Of a stretch of DNA of 64,000 bases, positions 32,671 through 54,138 are shown in pieces. The notes below the pieces were generated by a model. It was not told the DNA's origin and did no database searches. It saw only the letters and a program-made list of their open reading frames with translations. The position numbers and the translations under genes were made by a program. The stretch's first letter is position 1. Every line of letters starts with the position of its first letter. The stretch is taken from contig NC_057925.1 of NCBI RefSeq assembly GCF_018873765.1, positions 61,941,970 to 62,005,969 of the forward strand. The letters run 5' to 3'. This DNA is from Telopea speciosissima. Taxonomy: Eukaryota; Streptophyta; Magnoliopsida; Proteales; Proteaceae.

Positions 32671-35600
32671 TCAGATAAGAGAAAGAAGAATCACCAGAAT
32701 CAGATACATAAGCTTGGAAACTTGCAGGGTTGAAGTTGAACCAGCATCAATGGTGCCCGAGGGTCCAAATGCAGATGGAGTTGTTCCTCCACTTGTGTTT
32801 GAATTAGAACTGCAACAAAAAAAAAACATGTTTAGAGCATGCGTAACAAATACGTTACAATTTTCTAGGAGAAGAAAAATTCAACAGCTGCTCACCTTCC
32901 AGAAAAAATACACGAACCATAGCCTGCAAAGCATACACACCATCAGAAACACATACAATACTCATATGAGTGGCTAATTTCTACCCAAAAAAAGAGAGGC
33001 TAAGGAATGCACATCCACTCACACTAGATAGCTACAGAAAGAGAATAATTAAAACTCTTCAAGTCCACATTCTTCAAACTACCAATAATTTAATTACTTT
33101 ACAAAAATTGGAAGGTCACATTAATTGCTGGTTTTTTTTGACCAAAAGTCTAAGAGGGTAAGATATTGAAAGAAGAATGTACGATCTTACTAGGATCAAC
33201 GTTGGAAACGGTGGCTGTACCACTAAAATCACAAGTCCCACCAACACTCTGCATTTTGTGAAAATAATCATTGTACGCATAAGAGGCATGGTTCTGGAGA
33301 GTGTCAGGATTATAGCATGGTTTCCCCTCTTGAATAGCAGTGCAATTAGCCTGTCCTTGCCCACAAGCCCAGTTCAGACCAGCCTGCAAAGCATCAGAAT
33401 CTGCACCTTGTTTTGCCACACAGAACACCCCAACACCAGAAGAGTTCCCAGTAAGTTGAGATGAAGAACCCAGAATCAAAGGATACACGGTTGTTCCATT
33501 TGTAAAAAATATGCCGAAATTTTTCTCAGATGTGGGCCCTGGTCGTTTGTCTTCATTGAACATCTCATAAATGTATGTACTGATTGGTATAGTTGGCTGA
33601 CTAGGAGGACCTGAATCATTGAGCACTCGGCGGACCAAGTTGTTGCTGTATGTCTGTGCATTCTCAAGAGTTGCATCAGATTCATTGGCTCCACCTAGCC
33701 ACGGCCAGCCCGATTCTGTCACTAGGACAGGAATCCCAGAAAAATTGAGTGCTTCAATAGAGTAATAGGTTGCATCAACCATGGAGTCAAACATGCTGGT
33801 GTAGTGGAAAAGAGTATTGGGATCAACAATTTGTTTGGTTGGAGAAAGTGACCTAAAAAGGGCATAATCAATTGGAAAGATGCCATCCCCTTTAGTGTAA
33901 CCATAATAAGGGTAAGCATTTAACATATAAAAGGATCCGGTGTTCTTCAAAAACTGGAGGAACTGGTACATGGTGGAGTTCCATGTGGAATTGAAGGTGG
34001 CAGTGGAAGGAGGGAAAGGCCTAGGAATCATGTCCATGGACTGTGGGCTCGAAACTTTGACCTGGAAATTGATATTTGAAGCAACTAGAGCATTGTGAAG
34101 GTAGTTCATGGCTTGAACCAGTACGGGAGCAGCATTGGGTATTGAAGTCAGCACCTCACTGCCAACAGCAATGGCTGTGATATTGGTTTGTGGCACATAA
34201 GCTACAATATTCTTATTGACCCAGGCTGCTGCAACTGATGGTGATTCTCCAATCCCTAGCACCTCTTCATTAGTGACCCCCACCATGACTTCAATCCCAG
34301 TGCCTGCAAGAGCACTCAGCATTTGATGGTCCGCATCATAGAAACGGACATGAGTAACTTGATAAGCTTTAAGGGTTGCAACCACATCCGCAGCAGATGG
34401 TAAATTGGAGACATCAGTGCCAATGTTTATCCCTATGAATGCACCTGTAAGTTCAAGCAATACAATTCAGGAACAGACAGAGGAAAATCTAGTTTGCTCC
34501 ATGCACTTGGTCTTTGAATACTCCTTCTGCATATATAATTTTTTTATTGTATCCCATGCAAGACTTTTCAGGAAAGAAATGAAATGTCATCTTTGTTCCC
34601 TTCTTTCTATTTTATAGCAAGTATTGCATATGATATGAAAGGAGAAAGACTGTCTATATGCAAGGTGCACAAAAAGATACGAATACAACTATAATAATAA
34701 TAATAGGACGTACCCAGTGCACGAGGCTCCTGCCACTGCGGGGTCTGGGGAGGGTCATAATGTACGCAGTCTTACCCCTGCTTTCGCAGAGAGGCTGTTT
34801 CCAGACTCAAACCCATGACCACTTGGTCACAATGGAGCAACCTTTATCGTTGCACCAAGGCCCATCCTCCAAAAAGATAAGAATACAACTATCAATTGGA
34901 TAATCCAATAAGTTTCTAGAACCATCCAATTTTTAGTATAACTTCCTTGGACCTGACAAAGAAATTGATTGCCATTCATGATGGCCACGAGGAGTAGGAA
35001 GCACAATTTCAAGTAGTGATGGATTTACCATCGGGAAAACAACTGGCCAAACCAGTGAAGTGCAAGCAGAGGATGCAGAAGGGCTGCATTAATATCCCCT
35101 AGCTCACCTTCTTTATAGGTCAAACAGAACTTCCTTGTTAAATGGATGAAGATGAAGGGTGACATACCATGGAGATTACCCTCATTCACTGAGATGGATT
35201 TCATAATGTCAGGACTAACTTTCGTTCATGTGTCCTATATTTGGAGGAAATGAAATTCCACAGTTCATATGCTTGAAAATGAACGTGCTGACAAACCTGA
35301 CATAAAGGATTCTCATTGACACTGATCTAATGACTCAACAGATTGGGGACTGATTATTTACACACCGAAACCTAGGCAAGCTACAGGACTTCCCTGTGCT
35401 GACACAAAAGGTAGTCAGCAGTCCCAGAACCCTTGTACCTCATAAGCACATCTCAAGTTCTCATTCCAATTGATATGCTTCAGTATTCAAATGTTGACTG
35501 TATTGTGCTTGCCAATATACTCAAGAGCTGTTCAGGCCAACAACTTCACCAAGATATTTTATGCGAGAGTCATTTGGATTAAGGTAAGAAGAAGCTGACA

Positions 35601-37378
35601 TTTCATCTTGCTCAGGGCGAACTGAGGGTTAGTGATCTCCATCATTTCATCAGCTAATTTAATGAAAGGGAAGATAAGCTAGACAGCACGCTTGATCCAC
35701 CCACTTAATAGCTTCCGACTTATCAACAATGGGCAAGCTATATTTATAGTGTTATGGTGTGGGTTTGACGTAGATTAGATTTCATAAGGTATCTGTGCAA
35801 AGATTAGTGGTTTATGACATCATGGATCAATTGATGGACTGAGTTGCACTTTTATCCTCCATACCACAAAATCAATAAGAGGAAACTAGGAAGTCTTAAC
35901 TTTTCAATATTAATTGAGACTTTCCTAGAGGAGTTACTCATAGACTCCTAAAAGAATAGGAATCACAAATCCAATGCTAAAACAAGATGACATTGAATCC
36001 ATATCAATAGCCGGTGAAAGAAATTGGACTTGGTCAACAGAGTTATTGTCACCATTTACTTTGTAACTAACCATGTATAAAGTGCTTTTCTCACTATATA
36101 CCATTGGTAGAAATTCTAATATTCTACAACTTAAAAGGTGAGAAAAGGGCTCTCCTTCTGCCATGTAGCAGAGATAATGAACTACAAATAACAAAATAAG
36201 GAGAGGCAAATACACTAAGGTTGCAAACAAACAGACATTCTTTTGCCATGTTGCGGAGAACTATTGGAGTGGGAAAAAAAAAGGAAAATCATAGCTGGCA
36301 AATACATTGATGAAGACACTAACATCTAAGATGCAATTCATTGACAAAAAAACCAATAAGTGCCAACTCCTCAATGGACCAGCCTTGTAGGAAACGGTAC
36401 CCCGATACATCATTATTAGGGAAAGTATTTCCTTATCCATCATTCCTAATCCATGGCCGTTGAAGCCAAGTGGAGGGCTGAAATGGTTAATCTGACCATT
36501 GGATAGATAAAGCAGACCTAGGATTGTCTGCCAAATTTTAGGGCACATCTCAACCATGTCACTAACCATCTAATGGATTTTCTCCAGTGTATTTTTACTT
36601 TTAGTTGTGCTACAAGGGGATGGGTTAGTACCATGTGCATTGGTTGGCCATCCAAAGACCTCAATTGACCTGCTGATTTTGCCATGTGGTGCAATTCTTT
36701 CAGGCAAAAACTTAACAGATGAACCAACGATAACATGGATAACACATTAGCAAGATTTTGATTGACAACTGAAATGCTACATGGCGGATAATTAGGTCCA
36801 TATAGTGCAGATGAAGAAGCTACCCTTTATCTGCCAACTAGGAAAATCATTGCCCTCCCAATAATTGTTTGTGTGTTATCATTGATTCATTGTTATTCAT
36901 GTCTTTTAATCCAAAGCTATATCATAAGTAAATAAAACAGAGTTCAGTAACTGCAGCAAGCAAATGGAAGATATTTCCCAAAATGTTCACCCTTCTCACT
37001 GGGCGGAGTCTATAAAAATGAGAAGAAAATTTCTTAACAGTTCAGAGAGGGTTAAGCCTCTCTAGAAACTGGAAGATAACTCGCTAGTCTTGTTAATTGG
37101 TCAGAACCATCAGATTGCAGATTAGACCACAAGCTCAAAGAGGAAGGAAGAAAGATACAATATGGAAAAAAAATGTATAGAATTGAAATAAGGTTACATC
37201 TCCAACCTTGATTATAGGTATTTAAAAAGGTATAATGATAGAAAGGAACAAAAGAAAAAGAAAACAAAAACGGCATCCTATGGTAAAAGTTTCTGAAGCA
37301 CATTGAAATACCTGACACATCATAAAAAATCAAGGTTAGCAGCAAAAACACACTTCCTTGGCATTTTCCAGGCTTCAT
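32671..37378 (-). CDS. GPI-anchored glucan endo-1,3-beta-glucosidase, GH17 plus X8 (CBM43)
   Basis: Four exons: 37312-37378, 33191-34444, 32896-32923 (28 nt) and 32671-32809, all GT-AG and in frame; 495 residues. Exon 1 encodes only a signal peptide (MKPGKCQGSVFLLLTLIFYD). The GH17 barrel spans about 23-345. The acid/base Glu is in VGSEV (about 119) and the nucleophile in TESGW (about 266). The X8 domain (about 362-447) has the six expected cysteines; the last is supplied by the 28-nt exon (YGSCIFSG). The tail is Ser/Gly/Thr-rich and ends in a hydrophobic segment (LMYLILVILLSLI), a GPI-anchor signal. The enzyme should cut callose at the outer plasma membrane or wall, often near plasmodesmata; that location is inferred from relatives. 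Many N-glycosylation sequons are visible. It resembles the Arabidopsis GH17 group that includes At2g01630. Confidence 0.93.
34693..34870 (-). mobile_element. Au-type SINE in intron 1 of the glucanase gene
   Basis: The body matches the conserved Au SINE family (gtgcacgaggctcctgccac, ggggtctggggagggtcata, ttcgcagagaggctgtttcc on the plus strand). The tail is a TTA/TAA repeat. The flanks at 34671-34692 and 34871-34892 are 22-bp direct repeats with one mismatch, an exceptionally clear target-site duplication. Confidence 0.9.
34893..37311 (-). other. Remainder of glucanase intron 1
   Basis: About 2.4 kb of AT-rich intron. The 70-100 codon minus frames inside have no recognisable domains and are not needed for the predicted protein. 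Confidence 0.6.
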
Positions 37379-40377
37379 TTGGCCCCTAAAATTCCAAATT
37401 AAACTTTCACAGTTATTTCTCTCTCTCCTGAGGCAGAGCCAGAACTGTAAAGAAGCAAACACACATAAGATCGGGTAAGGTACCAGTATGCAGGCCTCAA
37501 ATTAGAACTGGGCATATCAGTGAAAAGAAATGAAAAAATCTGTAAGAGAACCACAACTTGCCAAACATGAACAGGCTTTAAACCACAAAACAGAAACCAA
37601 TTCCCAGGACAAAGAAGGAAACACATGGACCTGAATGGTCTTCCAAGAAGTGCAATAAAAGATTCAACCTAGTAGCAACTAAATTATGCTTCACATAAGT
37701 AACATTTCTCTATCTTGAGGATCTGAGAAAAGTTCATTATGTAATTTTCCAGGCGTTAAGCCAGACAGCAATGGCTTCTAAGTGGCACCTTGGTGTACTG
37801 AGGTTTGTCAACGGAATAATGTTCCAGGCGTTAAAGCCAGAAAATTTTCCTTATATGCAACCAGGAAAAAAGGCAAGAAAACAAGATGAAAGGTTCACCT
37901 AAAAGGAAAAAAAAGACAAAACAATATGAAAGACCTGCATTAAAAATTGACAAAAGAAGAAGAAATCATGGAGGGTAAAATGAAGAAAAACACTTGTCAC
38001 ACCTGGGAACTGAAAAAGGCTATTATACGGGTACGAATGGCATGGTGAAAGTGGAAGAGATCATATGACCCTACACAGTTATTAAACTTCACAAAGAACT
38101 ACAGTCAATTCACTTATAGCTTCTTACCATCAGTTATACGAAATTAAAACAAAAATCTGAACTTTGCCCTTTAGACCAAATGGAATTATAAACGCAGAAC
38201 GAGCAAAAAAAAGTATTCCAAACTTTAAAAAATTGGATCTCGGTGCAAGTCTAGAAAGATAACCCTAACTCATACAACCTGGATGCTAAAACTCCACAAA
38301 CCATCAGAAAACATATTGCCCAGAAACGCAAAACAACCGACACCCCTCCCCCCCCCACCACACACACACACACACGCAAAAGAGAGAAAGAGAGGTACCT
38401 GAATCGACTTACCCAGCTAAAGAACGGTAGCTAACTTACAAGTTGGACCTCAAAATCGCGGAGCCATTCAGTTGTGACAAAACTGGGTGAATGCAGAAAC
38501 AAGTATCCAAGAGAGAATCCAGAGAGATTTTATTATAAATTTAACTTTAGAACCCAGAAACCAATAAAGCTGCACACTGGGCGTAGAATCAGAAGAGGCT
38601 ATAGCTGGAACAGTAAACACATAATCCAGATACACTACAATACTTGAAGACTCAAGAGTAAAACATCATAGAAAACATGGCAAAAGACATTATTAATTTG
38701 AACTGAACCCAACCCAGAGAGATACCCAAACACAAGAAAGGAGGAAAAGAAGTACCTCAAAATTTAATTATTTATATATTTTTTTTATAAATATCGCTCC
38801 TCAGTCACTGATCAGCAGCAGAAACAAAACCTGCAATTTGTTGTAATACACAATTGTCTTCAGATATAACATTTTTTCTCTAATAAAATAATAATAATAA
38901 AAAAAGACATAAGAAGGAATTTTTGCTTATGTCAGTAAGAGTAGGTTCATAAATTATATTTTTTTGAACAAAAATCGTAGGTTTCGAGTTTCTGGAAATT
39001 GCTGCCATTTTTTTTAAGAAAAGAAATGAAGAATTTGAAGGGACTCTGGAAATTTCTTTATTTTTTCAAAATTTTTCTTTTTCTATTTCCTTTAGTATGT
39101 CCAAAAGTCACATGTGGTGGTGTAAGAACTAAGAAGAGAAGATGCTTCTTTCAATTTCAAAGTTTTTTTTTTTTTTTTTTTGGGGGTAGAAATTGCATTT
39201 GAAAAGACACCGAAAAGTGGAAAGTCACGAAAGGGCTAATAAAGCATTAAACACTTCCTTGAGTCAAAAGAAAAACAAAATAAAAAAAGATACTTAGTAG
39301 GAATAGGTTGGGATCCACTGTCTCACCGGACCCACTATGTAAGTCCATGGGCGCACCGTATAGTCGTTGTGTCTAACACAAGGGTTCCCATTGAGTCTGA
39401 GCTGTTGTTGGATGGGAATAGGATTTACTAACACATCTGGGTCTTTCTCTCTTCTCTTCACATGAAATGTCTTGATTGCCTCCTCCTATTCGCATCGTTT
39501 TCTCTATGCCGCTTGCTCTCCCTACATATTTAACAAACATAACCTATGGTGGATTTTTTGGTACAATCCTCACTATCAAGGGCCATAGCTGCCGCATAGT
39601 TTTTTAGTTTAGGCCTTTAGGGTATGGGATCACATCGAAATTAGTTTTACTATTACTAATACGGTGGATCCAATACCAATACCAATACCAATACCAATAC
39701 CTATACCTAATAAGTAATAACTATGAGAAGGGGGAGTGGGGAATCTCCAACTCCACTGTCCACACATGCCTGGCACTGCATTCTAGAATCTAGAAGCCAT
39801 GCACAAACCGACTATGCTAAGCAGACACACACGACCATAGCCTAAGGTTTAATTGGTCCCCACTTGCTCTAGGCATATCTAGGCCGTTCAAGAAAGGAAG
39901 GTAACAATTAATCAGGTAATTAATTAAGATCGTCCAATTTCAATTTCATAGAATGTTTAAAAAACAGAAAACACACAAAATGGCGCATGCCTAATTGGTC
40001 TCCATCAATTTTAGGTCTCCCACTGTTTTCTACCATTTGGTGTTTTCGACCATTTGGTTTATCATGTCTCGTAGTTCAAGCATCAACACATTTCTATTCA
40101 GACCGGATTTTACCGGTCCATTCCCAGCTTCATATTAATCGGACTATAATCAGAGAGTAAAAACAGGTTAATTGATTGGGCTTTTTACTCAGGCTATAAA
40201 CAAGCTACAGCCAAGCTAATCAGCTTATAAAAGGTTGACTACCAACAACCAATCAGTCTCATTTGGAGCAGTGACCGGGCTTCAATGAGTCCATAATCAG
40301 GCCAAGCTGGGCATCCCCAATTTGGTAGTCAATTAGTCCGATGTCATTAAGATAGGAGGTCCAGTCTCTATGAAAAC
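37379..40377 (-). promoter_or_regulatory. Upstream region of the glucanase gene; leader exon possible
   Basis: Minus-strand donor ttcag|GTACCTCT (about 38398) may mark a non-coding 5' exon, but the acceptor is not fixed. There are a poly-C/(CA)n tract at about 38345-38375 and a poly-T run at about 39163-39180. Sequence near 39430-39530 resembles the inside of the 14127 MITE family without clear ends. No other gene is visible. Confidence 0.35.
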
Positions 40378-40761
40378 TAGGGTTGTAAATGAATAACCGA
40401 AATTCGTTTCTGTATTCGTGTTTGTATTCGTTTAGCATTATCTGAATCCATCTGAAAACTAAATGAATATAGATACAGATAGATTATAGCTATCCAAAAA
40501 GTTATATTTACATGTAAACAAATAAAATATTCAATCCATATCCGTATCCGTTTAACACTATCCGAATCCGTCTGAAAGCTAAACGAATATAGATATAGAT
40601 AAGTTATAACTATCCAAAAAGTTATATTTATATGTAAACAGATAAAATATTCGATCCATATCCGTATCCGTTTAACACTATCCGAATTCGTCCAAAAACT
40701 AATCAGATGTGAATGCGTATATAACAATTTCCCAGCCGAATCCGATCCATTTACATCCCTA
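40378..40761. mobile_element. hAT-like MITE with perfect 8-bp TSD
   Basis: ATGAAAAC lies at 40370-40377 and 40762-40769. Ends are inverted: TAGGGTTGTAAATG on the left; CATTTACATCCCTA on the right. An internal segment of about 120 bp is tandemly repeated (tatccgtatccgtttaacactatc recurs). 384 bp, non-coding. Same family as 56620-57263. Confidence 0.92.
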
Positions 40762-40769
40762 ATGAAAAC

Positions 40770-41943
40770 TGAGAATAAATTCTTTTATTATTTAAACGGA
40801 AAAATATCGACAGTTATGGGATGGGGTAGGGTATCTTGGTTTTAGTTTGAACAAAAGGCAAAAGATGAAAAAAGAAAATGAACTTCTGATCGATTGATGG
40901 GAGATGTAAAGAAGATGGGTGGGTGGCTACTGTCAAGGAAGACAAAAAAAAAAAAAAAAAACCAGTTAGTTGGAAAGGTATGTTGTAACAGCGGGTATCA
41001 AACTCAAACGTCGAGACGCTGTTCGCCACTTAGCGTTTGGATATCCACCCATCCCTCACCCCCACTCTGCCGAACAACCCTCTCCCCAAAACAAGAGTCT
41101 TTTCCACTGTTGTCTCGTTTTTTCTTGTGAAAAAGAAAAACACTATTCTCTCTCTCTCTCTCTCTAATCGTCTGCTACTTTCCACAGCCAAAAGTAGAGC
41201 TATAGTTACAAATGGTTGCACCTGTACCATTGATCCAAACCTGCGGAGGCGGACAGTGCCAATTCCAAATCAGTCTTAAAAAGCCTAAAATCAACAAATC
41301 CGAAGAATATTCCAACAATTGTGATATATTTATCCAAGAATCACGATTGGTGACCACCAATTACCAATTACTATCTGAATTGGGCAATTCCCGATCAATT
41401 TGCCAATACTTGGAACCCTGGTTGGAAGGGTATCGTGCCTGAACTGCTGAGCCTATTCCAGACCTTTCAAGTTTCAACCATGGATTTAGTTCACAAAATC
41501 AATGACCGTATCGATACAAAACAGGATGTCTGATTCTAGATCAAAACCAAATTTTCATTTAAAACAAAAAAAAAAAAAACTATCCATACCGTATCAACTG
41601 ATATGTAACGGTGTCAAGTATCAGTATCTGTATTGGTCAGGAATCGGCTGATACTCTGCTTTCAGTATCAACTCGACTGCATTGGCTACTACCACAACAT
41701 TAATCCTTCCAAGCACCATGGCACAATTTGCTTGACCATTACCGGAATGCTATTCCATAAAAAATCAGTCACTGAAACCAAAGAGGCACAATACAAAAGG
41801 GGAAATTGTAGCAGCTACAAGGTTCCCCACAAAGTGTATCAAAGCTACAGATTAAATATACTAACATATATCATTCAAACTAATTGTTGAAGATTGTCAT
41901 TAGAATACTGGATTATGCATACTGTTTCCCAAACCAGAGTGAT
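40770..41943. other. Intergenic between glucanase promoter side and SR gene 3' end
   Basis: A (CT)n run at 41142-41165 and poly-A tracts. Degraded 'cggtatcgat' repeat words near 41580-41640. No supported gene. The SR gene 3' UTR should lie just below 41943. Confidence 0.45.
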
Positions 41944-50579
<8,636 letters not shown>

Positions 50580-50713
50580 TCGTAAAAGTAGACAATACCT
50601 AACCTGTACACAATTCAAGTAGAAAAAAAAAAGAACATAAGACAGAAAAACAGCTCAAAAGGCAAAGCATACTGCATCATATTAGCTACTCAAATTCTCA
50701 AATACCAATAATC

Positions 50714-50900
50714 AGGGTTTTAAAACTTGGATCAGAATCGGCCAACTGATTCCAATTTACCACAATTCTATGTGTACTGAGTCAGACCAAGTTCAGGCGA
50801 GTCCAACCAAGTCTGGCTGATTCAGGGACGATTTGAATCGGAATCAAATTGGAATTGATGGAGACCGATCCTGTACCCAATTCAAAGTGTTTAAACCTTG
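50714..50900. mobile_element. Small hAT-like element, ends cagggttttaaaac / gtttaaaccttg
   Basis: Inverted ends resemble those of 44767-45749, and the interior has 'gaatcgg/ccgatc' words. About 187 bp; no clear target duplication. Confidence 0.45.
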
Positions 50901-51454
50901 AAAGTAATAGTTGGTTTTAAAAAGAATTCATGTTAGCAAATAGTATTTTCACACACACTCAAGCATTTCAAAAACACCATCAGCAACGCATGGTTTCTGT
51001 ATCATAGAAGAAAGATATCATCAAAACACAGGATTGAGATGTGAAGAAACATTTCACTGAAAGAAAGAGAAGATACAAAAGCTGAATCAATTGATATAAC
51101 CAGATCCCACGCAGACATAAAGGGGACAGACTACCCCAACTTGAGACTTCACCTGCTAGGCCAGACAGAGTTCATGCCTAAAAAGGTCAAAGCTTAAAAT
51201 CTGGCATAGGCTTCAGACCAAGTCTGAGAACATCAGGCTGGCAGTCCCCAGAACAGAGGCCAGTTATACATTTGGATGGCTCTGACTAGTTGTGCCAATT
51301 TAAATCTAAGGACCAGCCATTACAAATTCACCATCACAAATAACAATGAAATTCCAAAGATCCACATAGGACCAGTAGCCCACCCAAAATTCAACAGGAC
51401 ATCAGAACATTCACATGCTGGCCAAGCCCAGCAAAGACAATTCTACTCTAGTAT

Positions 51455-52560
51455 TGATGCAGGAGCATTTTTATAAGTCGACTCAAACACGTTTGAGAAC
51501 CCAGTTCAAGAACCGGGTCCAATTAATTTTTGGGTTCAGTAGGATAATTAGTTTATTTATTATTAGGGTTTTCATTAGTTGGGATATTTTTTGTTTTTCC
51601 TAAACTGCCCCTTTTATTTTCCTTTATTCTACTTTGTCATACTTTACATACCTTTCCAAGTGTACCCTCATACTACAAATGCTAATTCTCTTTGTGTACT
51701 GGCAACCAAGAAACTCCTTACACTTTCTGGTTATTAACCAAACCGATATTATTGCCTTAGTACTTGGTTTTAATAGTTTGGGTGGGCCCATAAATGACCC
51801 AATAAGGGTTAACTCGAACCGGGTTCGCATCAAATTGGTATCAAAGCCGAACCTGAGGCTACATCATGGAGGTTGATCGATACAATTTACTCCTTTCGAT
51901 TAGAGATGGTTTTCGTAAATTGCAAACAACACTCTTGATTTAAAGACAGGTTGTCAGCAGCTTGCTAATAATAATAACACCGGCCAACGAACGTGACAAT
52001 CAAGCCAAAGTGAATGGTCCGATGAAGGATGCAGTTGGAGAATTGAACAACGGTCTGATTCCGTTGTAAAACCATACGATCAGATTCCAATTGCAGAGAT
52101 GTCATTTGCCAACGACCATCAGAAGATCGTGACGGTTGATCGTGAGACTCACTGGATCCTCACTCCATCCAAGTCGATGTTTGTGAATGCCGATCAAGTG
52201 ATGTTGGTTCTGCCTTTTTTCAAAACTCGAGGTCGAGTTTTTCTCAACATTGAGAGAATTGATGCAAGAGCATTTTTATGGGTTCAATAGGATATTTAGT
52301 TTTTTTTATTTATTAGGGTTTTTAATAGTTGGGATTTAACCTGTAATCTTTTGGTTAGGCTAGAATTTCGTTCCTTTTAACTTTAGTGTTTAACTCCTTT
52401 TAGATTGGATTAGGTAATTAAGGAGATAGAATTTAATTCTATTTATGTTTTAGATTTTGATTAGGAAACTCCTAATTTCTTTTTATATATATGCTTGTAA
52501 CCAAATTCGTTGAGCAGATTGAAAAGAACAGAATGATTTGATTTTGTGAGAGCCTTGGAG
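51455..52560 (+). mobile_element. Possible TRIM-like LTR remnant
   Basis: TGATGC(A/G)-type starts occur at 51455 and 52260, followed by about 85 bp of direct similarity (gagcatttttat, tttatttattagggttttcat / agggtttttaatagttggga). A primer-binding-like site TGGTATCAAAGC at 51836-51847 directly follows a terminus ending CA (51832). It has one mismatch to the usual plant initiator-Met site. The interior is only about 420 bp and non-coding. The second LTR diverges after its first part, so the call is tentative. Confidence 0.45.
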
Positions 52561-53344
52561 GCCAATGCGTGTGCGACTTCCACCCTCCCTCTCTCTTTTG
52601 TGCGATCTAATTCTCACTTTTCTATTTCTTCCTTTATTCTTTCTTTCCCAGTGTCACTGTTCCAAAGATACCAGCAACCAGAATTGTTGCTATCGATCTC
52701 TCCATCATCTCTCTTTTGCTCTCAGATTTGAGTTGAAGGCAACCCATCCCTGAGCGAACAAACCCTTAGGGCCTCACTCCTTAAACCCTGTCCAATGGTG
52801 AGCACGAAAGCATCACAAAGAGTTGTTTCTCTGTTTACCACCAGCTTCAGTTTCAGACTTTAAATTCCTCTCCTTTACTTCCTGATTGGTATAGCTATTG
52901 ACGGGAATCAAGAAGCCATTAGGTTAGCAACCTATACCTAAAACCTAGCGTTGATTGGATTCTTCGAGAGGTAGTGATGCAGTTGCCTTAGCCTAGCTGG
53001 ACCGACATGACCCACTTTAGAGGCCCAAACCAAGAACTGGTCCTAAACCGGTTTTCTGGTTTGGCAAGGGCTGACAGTTTACTTAGGATGCGATATTTGG
53101 TTTAGTTTAGTTTATTACATGGGTAGATCACATAGGAGCTTCTTAGGTAATTTCCTCTCTCTTAGATATGGTTTAGTTTGGTAGTTTCTTCTTTTAGTTG
53201 GTTTCCATTTTAGGTAGTTTCTATTCTTATGCAAGGTTTTTTTCCTTTAAATTGATGTAATATGGTAGGAGAATTCAGATTTTGAGAATTTAAGTTGAAC
53301 TTGCTAGTTTGTGTAAAAAGTAATTGTGCGTGAGGGTTCCCTCT

Positions 53345-53346
<2 letters not shown>

Positions 53347-53382
<36 letters not shown>

Positions 53383-53390
53383 CCCCCCCT
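53347..53390 (+). repeat. (TC)n then poly-C microsatellite
   Basis: About 17 TC units followed by nine or ten C residues, in the SR 5' UTR intron. Confidence 0.9.
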
Positions 53391-53956
53391 TGCAATTCTG
53401 AATCTCCACGGTTCCCTCTTCCCCTAACCGCCAAATAAGCACCCAGGAACTGTCCGTTTCTCTCTCGATACATGCAAAAGCTTCAATAAAAAATCTTCAG
53501 AAATTCTGCATTCCTTTTTTTTCCTCCTTCTTTCACATCTACAGGACTGTCTATAGAGATCGCGCACACAATTTTTGCTACACAATTAGTGGCACTGAAA
53601 ACAAGCAAACTGAACTTGAATCGATTTGCAGATCACGAAACAACTCCGAACTAACAGAGAAATGTAACTAATCCTAGAGAAAAATTTGACGATCCGTAAC
53701 AGAAAAACCGTCAATACTAAATAAAAGCATTAGCGGAAACAAAGATGTTCGCATCACTACTAGATAAATAAAATCGAAAGCATGCAAGTCAAGTCTAAAA
53801 TTAATCGACCTCGACATGAAAACCATACAGGGAAACCCTAAATCAACAATAACATCTCACAACAAATGTATCCTTAAACGACAATAGTCGCCATACAATA
53901 ATAACAATAATGACAAATAAATTAAATAAAATGAAGTGCTCGGTAGAAGAAGATAC

Positions 53957-54135
53957 CTAAAACACAAAGGAATCGTTGTTGCTTCACTAGTTCTAATGCT
54001 TTCTCGCACTCTCAACTCTGATTTGATCTCTGCGGGTTTCAGTTGGGGTAGGAAGGGTTTGCTCTTTGCCCTCCCTCGGGCCTTTGAGACACCTCTTTTA
54101 ATTCGCGAAGCTTCGCCGAGCAGAACGAAATGGGT
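53957..54135 (-). promoter_or_regulatory. Probable non-coding first exon / leader of the SR gene
   Basis: The segment ends in a good donor at 53956 and is followed upstream (from 54139) by a transposon, which would then sit in the proximal promoter. The start site cannot be fixed. Confidence 0.4.
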
Positions 54136-54138
54136 TTT

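Larger units (their letters stand above)
50604..53956 (-). other. Probable 5' UTR intron of the SR gene
   Basis: On the minus strand ttttag|GTATCTTC (donor at 53956) and tgtacag|GTTAGG (acceptor end at 50604) would join a non-coding exon above 53957 to the coding exon at 50579. The 3.35 kb between is TE debris. 5' UTR introns are common in plant SR genes, but RNA evidence is lacking. Confidence 0.5.

Noticed and set aside
34827-35012. Minus frame LKLCFLLLVAIMNGNQ as signal-peptide exon of the glucanase
   Set aside because: It has no ATG and its splice phase does not fit the GH17 exon. The exon at 37312-37378 fits both in phase and as a signal peptide.
39430-39530. Possible second-family MITE
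   Set aside because: Only interior-like words (cttcacatgaaatgtc, gccgcttgctctc); no inverted ends or TSD.
40377-40727. 116-codon minus ORF with internal repeats
   Set aside because: Lies wholly inside the hAT MITE; the repeated peptide is the translated roughly 120-bp transposon repeat.
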